The notes: generated from the letters alone by a model not told the origin. 64,000 bases of DNA from Marivivens geojensis (GCF_023540835.1 NZ_JALKCU010000002.1:62001-126000), one strand, 5' to 3'. Counted from the first letter of the stretch, positions 35,499-44,373 are shown. Program-made: numbers and translations.

Positions 35499-36587
35499 AT
35501 GAAAAAGTTTACAGGCGCAGGCATCGCCCTGCTACTCGGCACCACCGCAGCCTACGCAGGCGGCATGGACCGTTCCGGTCAGAGCATCGCCGCTCTGTTC
35601 GAAGAAGGCACCTACGCAGAGATTTCGTTCGGGTCGATTACCGCAGATGTAACCGGCGCGATGCGCGGAGTTCCGTCGAGTACAACTGGCGACGTTGCTC
35701 CAGATTACACTACGTTTGGTTTGGCTTTCAAAACCGATATCAACGACAAAGTTTCGTTGGCATTTATTATGGACGAGCCATTTGGGGCTTCGATAAGTTA
35801 TACTGGCAGTTACACTTTGGCGGGCGGTGGAACTGAGGTTACGTCAACAGGCATTACGGTTTTGGGTCAATACCACATCGATGAGAACTTTAGCGTATAC
35901 GCTGGCCCAAGGATTATTTCCGCAGAGGGTATCTACAATGCGCCGACTGTTCTTGGAGGTTATAGCTCGACTTATTCAAAGGGTTCAGACACTGGTTATG
36001 TCGTAGGTGCCGCTTATGAAATTCCAGAAATTGCACTTAGAGCCGCGGTTACTTATTCGTCTGCAACCGAACTGCTTCTGGAGGGTACAATTGGTGATGC
36101 AAACGCAAAAATTCCACAATCGGTGAATATCGACCTTCAGTCAGGCATTGCACCTAATACATTAGCTTTTGCTTCAGTTCGCTGGGCGGATTGGTCGGAA
36201 GCAGAAGTAACTGATTCTGCATTGTTGGCACAATCAGCTACGCTCGGCGTTTTAACAGATTTTCGTAACCGAGACACCTACAGCTATTCATTGGGTGTTG
36301 GTCGTAAGTTCAGTGAGAACTTTTCTGGCATTGTTTCAGTTGGATATGAAGAAACAAGTGGTCAAGAAGGTGGGCAATTGTCAGCGACTGATGGTTACAC
36401 GAGCCTTTCAATTGGAGGTGCCTACACCTTCGAAAATGGGATGGAGCTTTCGGGGGGCGTTCGGAAAGTGTGGCTGGGTGATGCAATTACTGAACCTGTA
36501 ACAACCCAAGGGGGTGTTTTCCCAGGATCTTCCTTCACAGATAACACAGCGACCGCCATCGGTCTGAAGCTGGCATACAACTACTAA
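35499..36587 (+). CDS. OmpP1/FadL-family outer membrane transport protein
   Basis: A 362-residue outer-membrane beta-barrel protein with a signal peptide (MKKFTGAGIALLLGTTAAYA) and the FadL-like start GGMDRSGQSIAALFEEG. It ends in the aromatic-terminated strand IGLKLAYNY needed for barrel assembly. FadL proteins import fatty acids and other hydrophobic compounds. Composition shifts inside the gene: positions 35521-35580 have 42 G/C of 60, whereas 35701-35760 have 24 of 60, and A/T-rich codons continue to about 36500. That suggests the barrel core was exchanged by recombination. It stands alone with a terminator after it. Confidence 0.88.
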   Translation: MKKFTGAGIALLLGTTAAYAGGMDRSGQSIAALFEEGTYAEISFGSITADVTGAMRGVPSSTTGDVAPDYTTFGLAFKTDINDKVSLAFIMDEPFGASISYTGSYTLAGGGTEVTSTGITVLGQYHIDENFSVYAGPRIISAEGIYNAPTVLGGYSSTYSKGSDTGYVVGAAYEIPEIALRAAVTYSSATELLLEGTIGDANAKIPQSVNIDLQSGIAPNTLAFASVRWADWSEAEVTDSALLAQSATLGVLTDFRNRDTYSYSLGVGRKFSENFSGIVSVGYEETSGQEGGQLSATDGYTSLSIGGAYTFENGMELSGGVRKVWLGDAITEPVTTQGGVFPGSSFTDNTATAIGLKLAYNY

Positions 36588-36607
36588 TCCCAGCTGATAA
36601 AAATCCG

Positions 36608-36636
36608 AAAGCCTCGCCATTGTGCGGGGCTTTTTT
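36608..36636 (+). terminator. Terminator of the FadL-type porin gene
   Basis: AAAGCCTCGC, loop CATTGT, and GCGGGGCTTT with one G-T pair, followed by a run of Ts. It lies 20 bases past the porin stop. Confidence 0.85.
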
Positions 36637-36674
36637 GTGTGGTTTTGTCTTTTTGATCAAATATCGAGGCGCCG

Positions 36675-37586
36675 ATGACTCCGCAGATGCGACTATCACC
36701 TAAGGCATGGGGCATGATCCTCATTTTGGCGCTGATTTGGGCGGGATCATTCCTTGCAAATCGGGCCGCACTTGAGAGCATCGGCGTTTACACGACGGTT
36801 GCGTTTCGGGTCACGGGCGGGGCGATGGTGCTCTGGGTGTGGATTTATTTAGGTGGCGCCAAGGTGCCCAAACAGGCCCGATATATCCCGATATTTCTGA
36901 TGCATGGGCTCCTGAATAACGCGCTGCCCTTTACCCTCATTGTTTGGGGACAACAGTTTATCGACAGTGGCTTGGCTAGCATTCTTAATGCGACGACAGC
37001 GCTCTTTACGGTGCTCTTGGTGCCGATTGCCTTTGCCGATGAACGCCTCACCCTGAACCGTTTGGTCGGTGTGCTCATCGGCTTTGCTGGAGTTGTCGTG
37101 GTGATCGGTTTTGATGCGTTCCGGAACCTGAACCTCAGCGCGTTGGGGCAATGGGCGATCCTCGGCGCGTCACTGTCTTATGCACTCTCGGCTATCATCT
37201 CGCGCCGCACCCTGCGTGGGCTCCAGCCTGAGGTCGCGAGTGCAGGCATGCTGACGGGTGCTGGCCTCATAATGATCCCCCTCGCCTTGTGGACGGACGG
37301 CGTGCCTGACTTTGCCTACAGTGGTCGCAGTATCGTAGCGGTTCTCTATCTCGCGATTATGGCGAGCGCGGTGGCCTATCGACTTTACTACATCGTCCTA
37401 ACAACTGCGGGCGCTGGCAACCTGAGCCTCGTGACGCTTCTGATCATCCCCTTTGCGATCTGCCTTGGTGCCGTGGTTTACGGAGAAACACTGGACTGGC
37501 ACGCCTATGTGGGCTTTATGGTGCTGACGCTGGGGTTGGTCGTTCTTGACGGGCGGCTGCCGATCGGCAAAACCCCAAAGCAATAA
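36675..37586 (+). CDS. EamA-family (drug/metabolite) transporter
   Basis: A 303-residue inner-membrane protein with ten hydrophobic segments arranged as two EamA repeats (about residues 10-145 and 155-295). The first repeat opens GMILILALIWAGSFLANRAALESIGVYTTVAFRV and closes with the typical GVLIGFAGVVVVIGFD; the second ends GFMVLTLGLVVLDGR. Such carriers usually export amino acids or other metabolites. Gaps of 23 and 42 bases to the ATPase and metA genes point to one transcript, so a link to methionine or homoserine metabolism is possible but not shown. Confidence 0.88.
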   Translation: MTPQMRLSPKAWGMILILALIWAGSFLANRAALESIGVYTTVAFRVTGGAMVLWVWIYLGGAKVPKQARYIPIFLMHGLLNNALPFTLIVWGQQFIDSGLASILNATTALFTVLLVPIAFADERLTLNRLVGVLIGFAGVVVVIGFDAFRNLNLSALGQWAILGASLSYALSAIISRRTLRGLQPEVASAGMLTGAGLIMIPLALWTDGVPDFAYSGRSIVAVLYLAIMASAVAYRLYYIVLTTAGAGNLSLVTLLIIPFAICLGAVVYGETLDWHAYVGFMVLTLGLVVLDGRLPIGKTPKQ

Positions 37587-37609
37587 GCCCGATCAACGAA
37601 CCGGACACC

Positions 37610-38473
37610 ATGATTTACGAAACCGCAGACGATTGGCGCAACACGCCCAACAAACACATCCTCCTGTTTGGCATGTCCGGACTGGGCAAGACATATGTGT
37701 CTAACCTTCTGCGGGATCAGGGGGAATGGTTCCATTACAGCGTCGATTACCGCATCGGCACGCGGTATATGGGCGAATACATCGCCGACAACGCCAAGGC
37801 CGAGGCGATGAAGGTACCATTCCTACGGGATCTCCTGATGTCGGATTCGATCTACATCGGGTCAAACATCACGTTCGAGAACCTGTCGCCTGTGGCCTCT
37901 TACCTCGGCAAACCTGGTGATCCGAACAAAGGTGGTGTGCCGATTGACGAGTATCGCCGCCGTCAGGATCAATTCCGCCGCGCCGAAATCGACGCCCTGA
38001 TGGACACGAGCTATTTCATCCGCCGTGCGCAGTCGCTTTATGGCTATCCGAACTTCATTTGCGATACGGGTGGATCGATCTGCGAATGGGTTGATCCGGA
38101 TGACGCGAATGATCCAATCATGACCGCGCTGGCCAAAGAATGCCTCTGCGTATGGATTGAGGGCTCTGACGCGCATATTGATGAACTTTGCCGTCGGTTC
38201 GACAAAGCGCCAAAACCGATGTCCTATCAGCCAGAGTTTCTGACCAAGGCGTGGGCCGACTATCTGGCTGAAAAATCGGTGTCGCCTGATGATGTGAACC
38301 CCGATGATTTCATCCGCTGGACCTACCGCAAGGCCCTCGACCATCGTCAGCCGCGGTATCGCGCCATGGCTAATCGCTGGGGCATTACGGTGAAGGCCGA
38401 AGATATCTACGCCGTCCGCTCTGCCGAAGATTTCCAAGAGCTGATCGCCCGCACCCTTGAGGCTCGCGCTTAA
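37610..38473 (+). CDS. Uncharacterised P-loop ATPase
   Basis: A 287-residue soluble protein. The only firm motif is a Walker A loop, LLFGMSGLGKTYVSNLL, at residues 18-34. An acidic LCVWIEGSD strand near 180 could be a Walker B variant, and the middle region (RRRQDQFRRAEIDALMDT) is charged and helical. It looks like a P-loop kinase-fold protein; I do not recognise a named family. It lies between an exporter and the metA gene in the same orientation with tight spacing, and the ATG follows a purine-rich stretch. No signal or membrane segment is seen. Confidence 0.75.
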   Translation: MIYETADDWRNTPNKHILLFGMSGLGKTYVSNLLRDQGEWFHYSVDYRIGTRYMGEYIADNAKAEAMKVPFLRDLLMSDSIYIGSNITFENLSPVASYLGKPGDPNKGGVPIDEYRRRQDQFRRAEIDALMDTSYFIRRAQSLYGYPNFICDTGGSICEWVDPDDANDPIMTALAKECLCVWIEGSDAHIDELCRRFDKAPKPMSYQPEFLTKAWADYLAEKSVSPDDVNPDDFIRWTYRKALDHRQPRYRAMANRWGITVKAEDIYAVRSAEDFQELIARTLEARA

Positions 38474-38515
38474 CGGGACTACATACCGCCTCTCAACACT
38501 ATCAGGACCAGACCA

Positions 38516-39439
38516 ATGCCTATAAAACTCCCCGCCAACCTTCCTGCCTTCGACGTTCTGACGAACGAAGGCGTGATGGTCATGTCGGATGAGCGGGCTG
38601 CCAAACAGGACATCCGTCCTCTACGGTTTGGGCTGTTGAACCTGATGCCCAAGAAAATCCAGACAGAGAACCAGTTTGCGCGTCTGTTGGGGGCAACCCC
38701 TATTCAGATCGAACTGTCGCTGATCCGGATGTCAGAACACGAGACGCGCAATACCGCTGCCGAACACATGGCCGAGTTTTACCGCCCCTTCCAAGAGGTG
38801 AAGGCCAGCGGCGAGAAATTCGACGGTTTAATCATCACAGGTGCACCCATCGAACACCTCCCGTTCGAAGAGGTGACCTATTGGGACGAGCTGAAAGAGG
38901 TCTTTGAATGGACCCAAACCAGCGTTCAATCCACCTTTGGCGTTTGCTGGGGTGGCATGGCGATGATCAACTATTTCCACGGTGTGCAGAAACACATCCT
39001 GTCGGATAAAGCTTTCGGATGCGTGCGTCACACGAATTGCCAGCCCGCCTCGCCGTACCTGCGTGGGTTCTCTGACGATCTGGTGATGCCTGTAAGCCGC
39101 TGGACCGAAATGCGCCGTGATGAAATTGAACCGATCGATGGGCTCAATATTCTGCTTGATAGCGCAGAAACGGGGCCTGCACTGGTCGAAGATCCCGCGC
39201 ACCGTGCTCTCTATATTTTTAACCACTTCGAATACGACAGTGGGACGCTCAAAGAAGAATACGACCGCGATGTTGCCGCTGGTAAACCGATCAACGTGCC
39301 TGCGAACTACTACCCTGACAATGATCCGTCGCGGGCACCTCAGAACCGGTGGCGGAGCCATGCGCACCTCCTCTATGGCAACTGGATCAACGAAGTTTAC
39401 CAATCGACGCCATATGATCTGAACGACATTGGGAAATAA
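38516..39439 (+). CDS. metAA: Homoserine O-acetyltransferase, MetA-type (MetAA)
   Basis: A 307-residue enzyme of the MetA (not MetX) fold that activates homoserine for methionine synthesis. The catalytic cysteine is C144 in [10 protein letters not shown], and the conserved HFEYD lies near residue 240. In E. coli MetA, Gly111 allows succinyl-CoA, whereas Glu at that position favours acetyl-CoA. Here the aligned residue is Glu113 in [13 protein letters not shown], which predicts acetyl-CoA use; the gene is often labelled homoserine O-succinyltransferase. It ends the short EamA-ATPase-metA run and is followed by a terminator. I looked for a SAM riboswitch just upstream and saw none. Confidence 0.93.
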   Translation: MPIKLPANLPAFDVLTNEGVMVMSDERAAKQDIRPLRFGLLNLMPKKIQTENQFARLLGATPIQIELSLIRMSEHETRNTAAEHMAEFYRPFQEVKASGEKFDGLIITGAPIEHLPFEEVTYWDELKEVFEWTQTSVQSTFGVCWGGMAMINYFHGVQKHILSDKAFGCVRHTNCQPASPYLRGFSDDLVMPVSRWTEMRRDEIEPIDGLNILLDSAETGPALVEDPAHRALYIFNHFEYDSGTLKEEYDRDVAAGKPINVPANYYPDNDPSRAPQNRWRSHAHLLYGNWINEVYQSTPYDLNDIGK

Positions 39440-39443
39440 CCTA

Positions 39444-39470
39444 AAGGCGGTCCCAGAGGCCGCCCTTTTT
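39444..39470 (+). terminator. Terminator of metA
   Basis: GGCGG and CCGCC form a 5-bp stem around a TCCCAGAGG loop, followed by CTTTTT. It begins seven bases past the metA stop. Confidence 0.75.
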
Positions 39471-39528
39471 GTGTCGATTGAACTACGCAGCCTTGCCCGC
39501 CATAGTGGTCCAAAAGACGGAGCAAGAC

Positions 39529-40398
39529 ATGGAACTACCTTTCGACGGAGCCATCAGCGCATTCTTCCAAAACGACGCACCCAAAGAGGTGCGCAAAGCC
39601 ATTGAAAGAGCTGAGAAGAACGCAATTCTGGACGCCTCTTTTCCCTATGATGAGGAAATGAAGAAAAAGGACTATGAGGACGAAATGGAGGCACTCCAGA
39701 TCGAACTCGTCCGATTGCAGAACGCGATTAAGGAAAGCGGTGACCGTATTGCCATCGTGTTCGAAGGCCGCGATGCGGCGGGAAAAGGTGGCACCATCAA
39801 ACGGTTCCGCGAAAATCTGAACCCCCGTGGAGCACGTGTGGTTGCGCTCTCCAAACCGACCGAGGTCGAGGCGGGTCAATGGTATTTCCAGCGCTACGTT
39901 GAACAACTTCCGACCGCTGGTGAAATCGTGTTCTTTGATCGCAGTTGGTATAATCGTGGCGTCGTCGAAAAGGTCTTTGGGTTCTGTACCGATGAACAGC
40001 GGGACAAGTGGTTCGAACAGGTTATCCCGTTTGAACAGATGCTCGTCGACGAAGGGATTAAGCTCTTTAAGATATGGCTTAACGTCGGGCGTGCTTCGCA
40101 GCTTCAGCGGTTTCTTGAACGTGAAAAAGACCCGCTAAAGCAATGGAAACTCTCGTGGATTGACGTTGAGGGCCTTAAAAAATGGGACGCGTATTCCGAT
40201 GCAATCGGTGAAACCTTGATCCGAACCCACACCGAACAGACACCGTGGACTGTTGTTCGCTCTGACGACAAAAAACGCGCGCGATTGAATGCGATCCGTG
40301 CAGTCTTGACCCAGATCGACTATCACCGCAAAGACACCAAAAATATCGGTCAGATCGACCCGAAAATCGCAGGCGGACCCGACATCTGGAATGGTTAA
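39529..40398 (+). CDS. ppk2: Polyphosphate kinase 2
   Basis: A 289-residue PPK2-family enzyme that transfers phosphate between polyphosphate and nucleotides. The Walker A loop is GRDAAGKG at residues 80-87; downstream are the Walker B/lid motifs [12 protein letters not shown] and the C-terminal [21 protein letters not shown]. Length and single domain fit class I (nucleoside diphosphate to triphosphate). The frame extends 20 codons upstream into the metA terminator, so I use the ATG at 39529, which has GGAGC ahead of it. It overlaps the following TetR gene by eight bases. Confidence 0.93.
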   Translation: MELPFDGAISAFFQNDAPKEVRKAIERAEKNAILDASFPYDEEMKKKDYEDEMEALQIELVRLQNAIKESGDRIAIVFEGRDAAGKGGTIKRFRENLNPRGARVVALSKPTEVEAGQWYFQRYVEQLPTAGEIVFFDRSWYNRGVVEKVFGFCTDEQRDKWFEQVIPFEQMLVDEGIKLFKIWLNVGRASQLQRFLEREKDPLKQWKLSWIDVEGLKKWDAYSDAIGETLIRTHTEQTPWTVVRSDDKKRARLNAIRAVLTQIDYHRKDTKNIGQIDPKIAGGPDIWNG

Positions 40399-41008
40399 AC
40401 GCGGCTATCATCACGGCAATCTGCGCAATGCGCTAATCGATGCCTGTCTCAAGTTGATCGAGGAACGGGGGCCGACAGGTTTTACCCTGTCCGAGGCCGC
40501 ACGTGAGGCAGGTGTAACCCCTGCCGCCGTTTACCGCCACTTTGACGGTCGCGAAGCGCTGATCGCAGAAGCGGCCCGCCAAGGGTATGAGATTTTCGGC
40601 GACCTGATGGAGCATGCCTATAACAAAGGTCAGCCCACCGCTTTGGCTGCGTTTGAAACGACGGGCCGTGCCTACCTCGCCTTTGCGCGGAAGTTCCCTG
40701 GTCATTACATCGCGATGTTCGAAAGCGGAGTATCGATCCAGCGCGATCCAGCGCTCGCTGCAGCGTCTAAACGTGCGCTAGGTGTCATGGAAAAAGCCGC
40801 CGAAGACCTAAGTCAACACATCCCTGCGGATCGCCGCCCACCACCCCAAATGTTCAGTGCGCACATCTGGGCCATGAGCCACGGCGTTGTCGAACTGTTC
40901 GCGCGGGGGTCCCCAGGCACTAAATCACCCTTCCCGCCTGAGGATCTGCTCGAAACGGGCATTGGGGTCTATTTGCGCGGGTTGGGTTTGTTACCGCCTG
41001 ACAGCTAA
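40391..41008 (+). CDS. TetR/AcrR regulator with WHG-type C-terminal domain
   Basis: A 205-residue repressor-type protein. The helix-turn-helix is [37 protein letters not shown] (residues about 28-65), and the C-terminal half contains the [14 protein letters not shown] segment typical of the TetR_C_33/WHG domain. Its start overlaps the end of ppk2 by eight bases, so the two are co-translated, and regulation of ppk2 is a simple guess. The gene ends at a bidirectional terminator shared with rpsI. Confidence 0.9.
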   Translation: MVKRGYHHGNLRNALIDACLKLIEERGPTGFTLSEAAREAGVTPAAVYRHFDGREALIAEAARQGYEIFGDLMEHAYNKGQPTALAAFETTGRAYLAFARKFPGHYIAMFESGVSIQRDPALAAASKRALGVMEKAAEDLSQHIPADRRPPPQMFSAHIWAMSHGVVELFARGSPGTKSPFPPEDLLETGIGVYLRGLGLLPPDS

Positions 41009-41016
41009 AATAAATG

Positions 41017-41043
41017 AAAAAGGGCACCCGAAGGTGCCCTTTT
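41017..41043. terminator. Bidirectional terminator between the TetR gene and rpsI
   Basis: A perfect 8-bp stem AGGGCACC / GGTGCCCT with a CGAA tetraloop, flanked by AAAA on the left and TTTT on the right, so it can stop transcription from both convergent genes. Confidence 0.9.
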
Positions 41044-41064
41044 CCGTAAGTCGCAGGAAACGAA

Positions 41065-41544
41065 TTAACGCTTGGAGAACTGGAACGAACGACGAGCTTT
41101 GCGCTTACCGTATTTCTTACGTTCAACAACGCGGCTGTCGCGGGTCAGGAAGCCAGCAGCTTTCAGGGCACCACGGAGCGACGGATCGTAAAGCTGGAGA
41201 GCTTTGGAGATACCGTGCTTAACAGCGCCAGCCTGACCAGTCAGGCCGCCACCTTTAACGGTAGCCATTACGTCGAACTGACCTTCAACGCCAGCGATCT
41301 GGAACGGCTGACGCAGGATCAGCTGAAGAACCGGACGTGCGAAGTAAACAGCCATTTCTTTGCCGTTTACGATCACTTTGCCGGAACCCGGTTTAACCCA
41401 AACGCGAGCGACAGCGTCTTTACGCTTGCCGGTTGCGTAGGAACGGCCCAGTTCATCACGAACAGGTTCACGCGGTGCGTCTACTTCTACAGCGGAGCCA
41501 GCGGCTGCTGCGAGATCTTCGAGCGAGTTGATTTGATCGGCCAT
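41065..41544 (-). CDS. rpsI: 30S ribosomal protein S9
   Basis: A 159-residue S9 protein. An acidic N-terminal extension of about 30 residues ([23 protein letters not shown]), common in alphaproteobacteria, precedes the core [25 protein letters not shown]. The universally conserved C-terminal tail ends in SKR, which reaches the P-site tRNA. It follows rplM by three bases and the pair is the usual L13-S9 operon. Confidence 0.98.
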   Translation of the reverse strand: MADQINSLEDLAAAAGSAVEVDAPREPVRDELGRSYATGKRKDAVARVWVKPGSGKVIVNGKEMAVYFARPVLQLILRQPFQIAGVEGQFDVMATVKGGGLTGQAGAVKHGISKALQLYDPSLRGALKAAGFLTRDSRVVERKKYGKRKARRSFQFSKR

Positions 41545-41547
41545 CGA

Positions 41548-42006
41548 TTAGACCCTCGTGTTTTTCTTGTTCATCGACTTAACGTCGAGAACTTCAGGCT
41601 TCTGAGCTTCCATGCCGTGTTCGGCACCAGCGAAGACGCGCAGGTGGGTCATTTGCTTGCGCGACAGACGGTTGCCCGGCAGCATGCGCTTAACAGCTTG
41701 CATGACGACGCGCTCGGGGTGTGCACCCTCAAGGATCTGACCAGTGGTGCGGGACTTGATGCCGCCCGGGTGGCCAGTGTGCCAGTAGTTCGGCTTTTCG
41801 CGCTTGTTACCAGTCAGCTGAACTTTGTCAGCGTTGATAACGATCACATTGTCACCCATGTCCATGTGGGGGGTGAAGGACGGCTTGTGCTTACCGCGCA
41901 AGCGCATGGCGATGATCGAAGCAAGACGGCCCAGAACAACGCCTTCAGCGTCGATCAGGATCCATTTTTTATCGATATCTGCCGGAGTAGCAGAGAAGGT
42001 TTTCAT
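41548..42006 (-). CDS. rplM: 50S ribosomal protein L13
   Basis: A 152-residue L13 protein. Motifs [49 protein letters not shown] and the [11 protein letters not shown] loop are standard. First gene of rplM-rpsI, with a sigma-70-type promoter about 55 bases upstream of the start. Confidence 0.98.
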   Translation of the reverse strand: MKTFSATPADIDKKWILIDAEGVVLGRLASIIAMRLRGKHKPSFTPHMDMGDNVIVINADKVQLTGNKREKPNYWHTGHPGGIKSRTTGQILEGAHPERVVMQAVKRMLPGNRLSRKQMTHLRVFAGAEHGMEAQKPEVLDVKSMNKKNTRV

Positions 42007-42059
42007 ATTACACCATTGCTGGTTGGGGGCATTACGGCCCCGTTCATTCGGATGGGCGG

Positions 42060-42087
42060 GTTATATAGGCCGCGAAAATCCAGTCAA
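42060..42087 (-). promoter_or_regulatory. Probable sigma-70 promoter of rplM-rpsI
   Basis: Read on the minus strand, TTGACT (42087-42082) and TATAAC (42065-42060) are spaced by 16 bases. They lie 54 bases upstream of the rplM start codon, in good agreement with a ribosomal-protein operon promoter. Confidence 0.65.
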
Positions 42088-42156
42088 CAGCAATTTACAC
42101 GAAATAATACATATAAATCAGTAACTTAAAATTAAGGTATTATTTTACCCCACGAT

Positions 42157-43554
42157 TTAGACCGTAATTCTCTCGGGCGGATGGTCCAAAAGGTCTCTGA
42201 GCCCTCGCAAGGCCGTCTCAAACCGTTCGATAGCGATTCCTCCGTTCAGGGCAATACGTACCGCTTGAACCCGTCGCCCGTCGCGCGGCCCAAATTCTTC
42301 GGCGGATTTCAGAAAGATCCCCTGCGCCTCAGAGCTTCGACAGAATTCACCGCTTCGCCACCCATCAGGGAGTTCGAGCCAAATGAATGGAACATTCTCT
42401 TGCCATCGCACTTTATATCCACCGAGGACATTCAGCGCCATTCGCATTCGGTCTGCCATGTGTGCGCGTGTCGATTTCAAAATCGCAGGCAATTCAGGGT
42501 GGTTCTGGACGTAAGCATAAACAGACGTAATCGCTGTCGGTACTCCGAAGGAGTTAAACGTGACCGAGCGGATAAACGCGTTCAGATGCCCTTCTGGCGG
42601 CACAACAAATCCGATCCGCAGCGCGGCAGAGATCGATTTTGAGGGCGAGGTCGTATACCATGCCAGTTCGGGCACATATTGCCGATAGCTCGGCCCGATG
42701 AATGGACCATTCCGATAGCTGTCGTCGTCGATGATGTGCACGCCATAGCGCCGGCACATCTCGGCGATCTCTTGACGACGTTTAAATGAGGTCGTCATGG
42801 CGGTTGGGTTCATCACATCAGAGCAGGTCGCGTAAATCTGAACGCCATGGTCAATCACCAGCCGTTCGAATTTATCGAGCCGAGGCCCCTCCTCGTCCCA
42901 TTCGACCGAAACGGTGGGTGCGCGGCACAGTTCGGCTGCGCGACGGAACCCAGCGTAGGTCAGTTCATCGACCATAACGACGGGCGACGATCCTTTGAGT
43001 ACCGTTTGGAAAATCATGACGATCGAATGCTGACCACCATGGGTGATCACCACGTTGTCCGGTGAGAATTTGCCAATCGGAAAATCCTTGCTCGCGTCAT
43101 AAAATGCCACATGCGCGTCCCGATGGTTCTGACGCACGGGATACCGCAGCAACAATTCAGAGGCAGCTGTATCAGCGTATCGGTGAAACCCATCCCGAAT
43201 AAGGTCCGTCTGGCCCAGGTCAGGAAGTCGCGGACTAAGGAGTGTCGCGCCCATATCGGTGACTTCTTCGAATTGTACCACTTTCTGCTCTGGTACAAAT
43301 GTCCCCCGTCCTACCGCAGCATCGAGGAACCCCGCATCAACAAGGTTCTTATAGGCCCGCGCCACAGTCCCAGGAGTCGCCTTGGCCTGCCACGCCAAGT
43401 CACGGACAGGCGGCAATTTATCACCACATTTCAGCGTACCACCCCGAACTGCTTGACGAATGGCGACCTCGATTGCGCGATATTTCGGGCCGTCGGCCTG
43501 TGTTAAATCGGGTAACCAAATTGTATCGGTCACAATGTATTCCTCGACAGGCAT
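42157..43554 (-). CDS. MocR/PdxR-type regulator (GntR wHTH plus PLP aminotransferase domain)
   Basis: A 465-residue MocR-family regulator. Residues about 20-90 form a GntR winged helix (KCGDKLPPVRDLAWQAKATPGTVARAYKNLVDAG), and residues 120-460 a class I aminotransferase fold. The PLP lysine is K306 in TTSPSKSISAALRIGF, with NP250 and the DDSY motif near 277-280 that pair with the cofactor ring. Such proteins sense amino acids or PLP adducts and often regulate a divergent neighbour. Here that neighbour is a DUF1127 gene, and TTGTATC repeats lie between and inside them. Start is ATG at 43554; a GTG at 43533 is an alternative. Confidence 0.9.
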   Translation of the reverse strand: MPVEEYIVTDTIWLPDLTQADGPKYRAIEVAIRQAVRGGTLKCGDKLPPVRDLAWQAKATPGTVARAYKNLVDAGFLDAAVGRGTFVPEQKVVQFEEVTDMGATLLSPRLPDLGQTDLIRDGFHRYADTAASELLLRYPVRQNHRDAHVAFYDASKDFPIGKFSPDNVVITHGGQHSIVMIFQTVLKGSSPVVMVDELTYAGFRRAAELCRAPTVSVEWDEEGPRLDKFERLVIDHGVQIYATCSDVMNPTAMTTSFKRRQEIAEMCRRYGVHIIDDDSYRNGPFIGPSYRQYVPELAWYTTSPSKSISAALRIGFVVPPEGHLNAFIRSVTFNSFGVPTAITSVYAYVQNHPELPAILKSTRAHMADRMRMALNVLGGYKVRWQENVPFIWLELPDGWRSGEFCRSSEAQGIFLKSAEEFGPRDGRRVQAVRIALNGGIAIERFETALRGLRDLLDHPPERITV

Positions 43555-43563
43555 AGCGTGGTT

Positions 43564-43608
43564 TTGTATCGATTATATATGGCACAATGCCACATTGTAT
43601 CAATACAA
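43564..43608. promoter_or_regulatory. Concentric palindromes and direct repeats between mocR and the DUF1127 gene
   Basis: Outer arms TTGTATCGAT (43564-43573) and ATCAATACAA (43599-43608) are inverted with one mismatch. Inner TGGCA-CAA-TGCCA (43580-43592) is a perfect inverted repeat. Both are centred on the same base, 43586. TTGTATC also occurs as direct repeats at 43564 and 43595, 31 bases apart, and a third copy (TTGTATCGGT) lies at 43521-43530 inside the regulator's first codons. MocR-type proteins typically bind direct repeats at such divergent promoters. Confidence 0.65.
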
Positions 43609-43620
43609 ATAAAGAGAAAG

Positions 43621-43851
43621 ATGATGACACTGGTATCCCACCACCTCCCGCTGAACACGATGATCATTCCTGCGCCCACGTCCCTTGCGGCACGTGCGCT
43701 GGTGACCATCGCGGTCAAGGTAGAGACGTGGTCGATGCGACGCCAAACCCGTCAACATCTACGCGATCTGCCTGAACATGTTCTGTTCGATATCGGCCTC
43801 ACCCGTGAACAGGCAAAGCTTGAGGCAACAAAATACTTTTGGAGGGCCTAA
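43621..43851 (+). CDS. DUF1127 small protein
   Basis: A 76-residue basic protein. The C-terminal half carries the DUF1127 (YjiS-like) motif RRQTRQHLRDLPEHVLFDIGLTREQAKLEATKYFWRA; the N-terminal part is hydrophobic and amphipathic. Short DUF1127 proteins are abundant in alphaproteobacteria; in Rhodobacter and Agrobacterium some bind RNA and affect RNA turnover and stress responses. The start is ATG at 43621 (or 43624), preceded by AAAGAGAAAG; the open frame back to 43558 runs through the operator and is not used. It is divergent from the MocR gene and ends in a strong terminator. Confidence 0.85.
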   Translation: MMTLVSHHLPLNTMIIPAPTSLAARALVTIAVKVETWSMRRQTRQHLRDLPEHVLFDIGLTREQAKLEATKYFWRA

Positions 43852-43872
43852 TCCCCGGCTCTTCCTGTACCT

Positions 43873-43899
43873 GGGCGGGGACTTCCCCGCCCCTTTTTA
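43873..43899 (+). terminator. Terminator of the DUF1127 gene
   Basis: A perfect 8-bp GC stem GGGCGGGG / CCCCGCCC with an ACTT loop, followed by CTTTTTAT. It just touches the end of the convergent thioesterase gene. Confidence 0.9.
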
Positions 43900-44316
43900 T
43901 TTCGGCGGAATAGAGTAGGTCAGCGAGGCGCGCGCGACGGCCTGATCGCTACCTTCCGAAAACAACAAACAGTCGCCCACAGCCAACACACGGCCCAATT
44001 TCAAAAGCCGAACATGGCACAGTAGATCACGACCCGCTTCGGGTTTGCGCATGAAATCAATGCTGCAATTTGTAGTGACGGATAGTGCCTTTGGTCCGAT
44101 CATAGCGAGGATCGCCAAATAGACCGACACATCTGCGAGTGCGAACATCGACGGGCCAGAGACAGTGCCACCTGGACGCAAGTGTTCTTCGCGAACGTTC
44201 AGACGAATGACGGCTTCCATTTCATCAACGGATTCGATGGTAAACATTCCATCGACTTGGGAAAAATCCGACGCTAAGAACTGCGTCAATGCGTCTTTGT
44301 CCATGGCCAACGGCAT
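43897..44316 (-). CDS. PaaI-family hotdog thioesterase
   Basis: A 139-residue single hotdog-domain protein. The central helix motif GGTVSGPSMFALADVSVYLAIL near residues 48-69 and the NCSIDFMRKPEAGRDLLCHVRLLKLGRVLAVGD strand region are typical of acyl-CoA thioesterases of the PaaI/4HBT group. The substrate is unknown. It is divergent from an enoyl-CoA hydratase gene with 57 bases between starts, which makes a shared role in acyl-CoA metabolism plausible. Confidence 0.88.
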   Translation of the reverse strand: MPLAMDKDALTQFLASDFSQVDGMFTIESVDEMEAVIRLNVREEHLRPGGTVSGPSMFALADVSVYLAILAMIGPKALSVTTNCSIDFMRKPEAGRDLLCHVRLLKLGRVLAVGDCLLFSEGSDQAVARASLTYSIPPK

Positions 44317-44373
44317 AGTTTCCTCCCTCGCTCGTCTGCCCTAAGGTGAACGCAGGGAAGAGGAGGAAACAAG

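Noticed and set aside
38474-38515. Possible SAM-II riboswitch before metA
   Set aside because: The gap is only 42 bases and shows no pseudoknot-forming pattern; metA is probably transcribed with the upstream genes.
41215-42129. A 304-codon open frame on the plus strand opposite rpsI and rplM
   Set aside because: It spans two certain ribosomal protein genes and the shared promoter in antisense; low-complexity composition fits a shadow.
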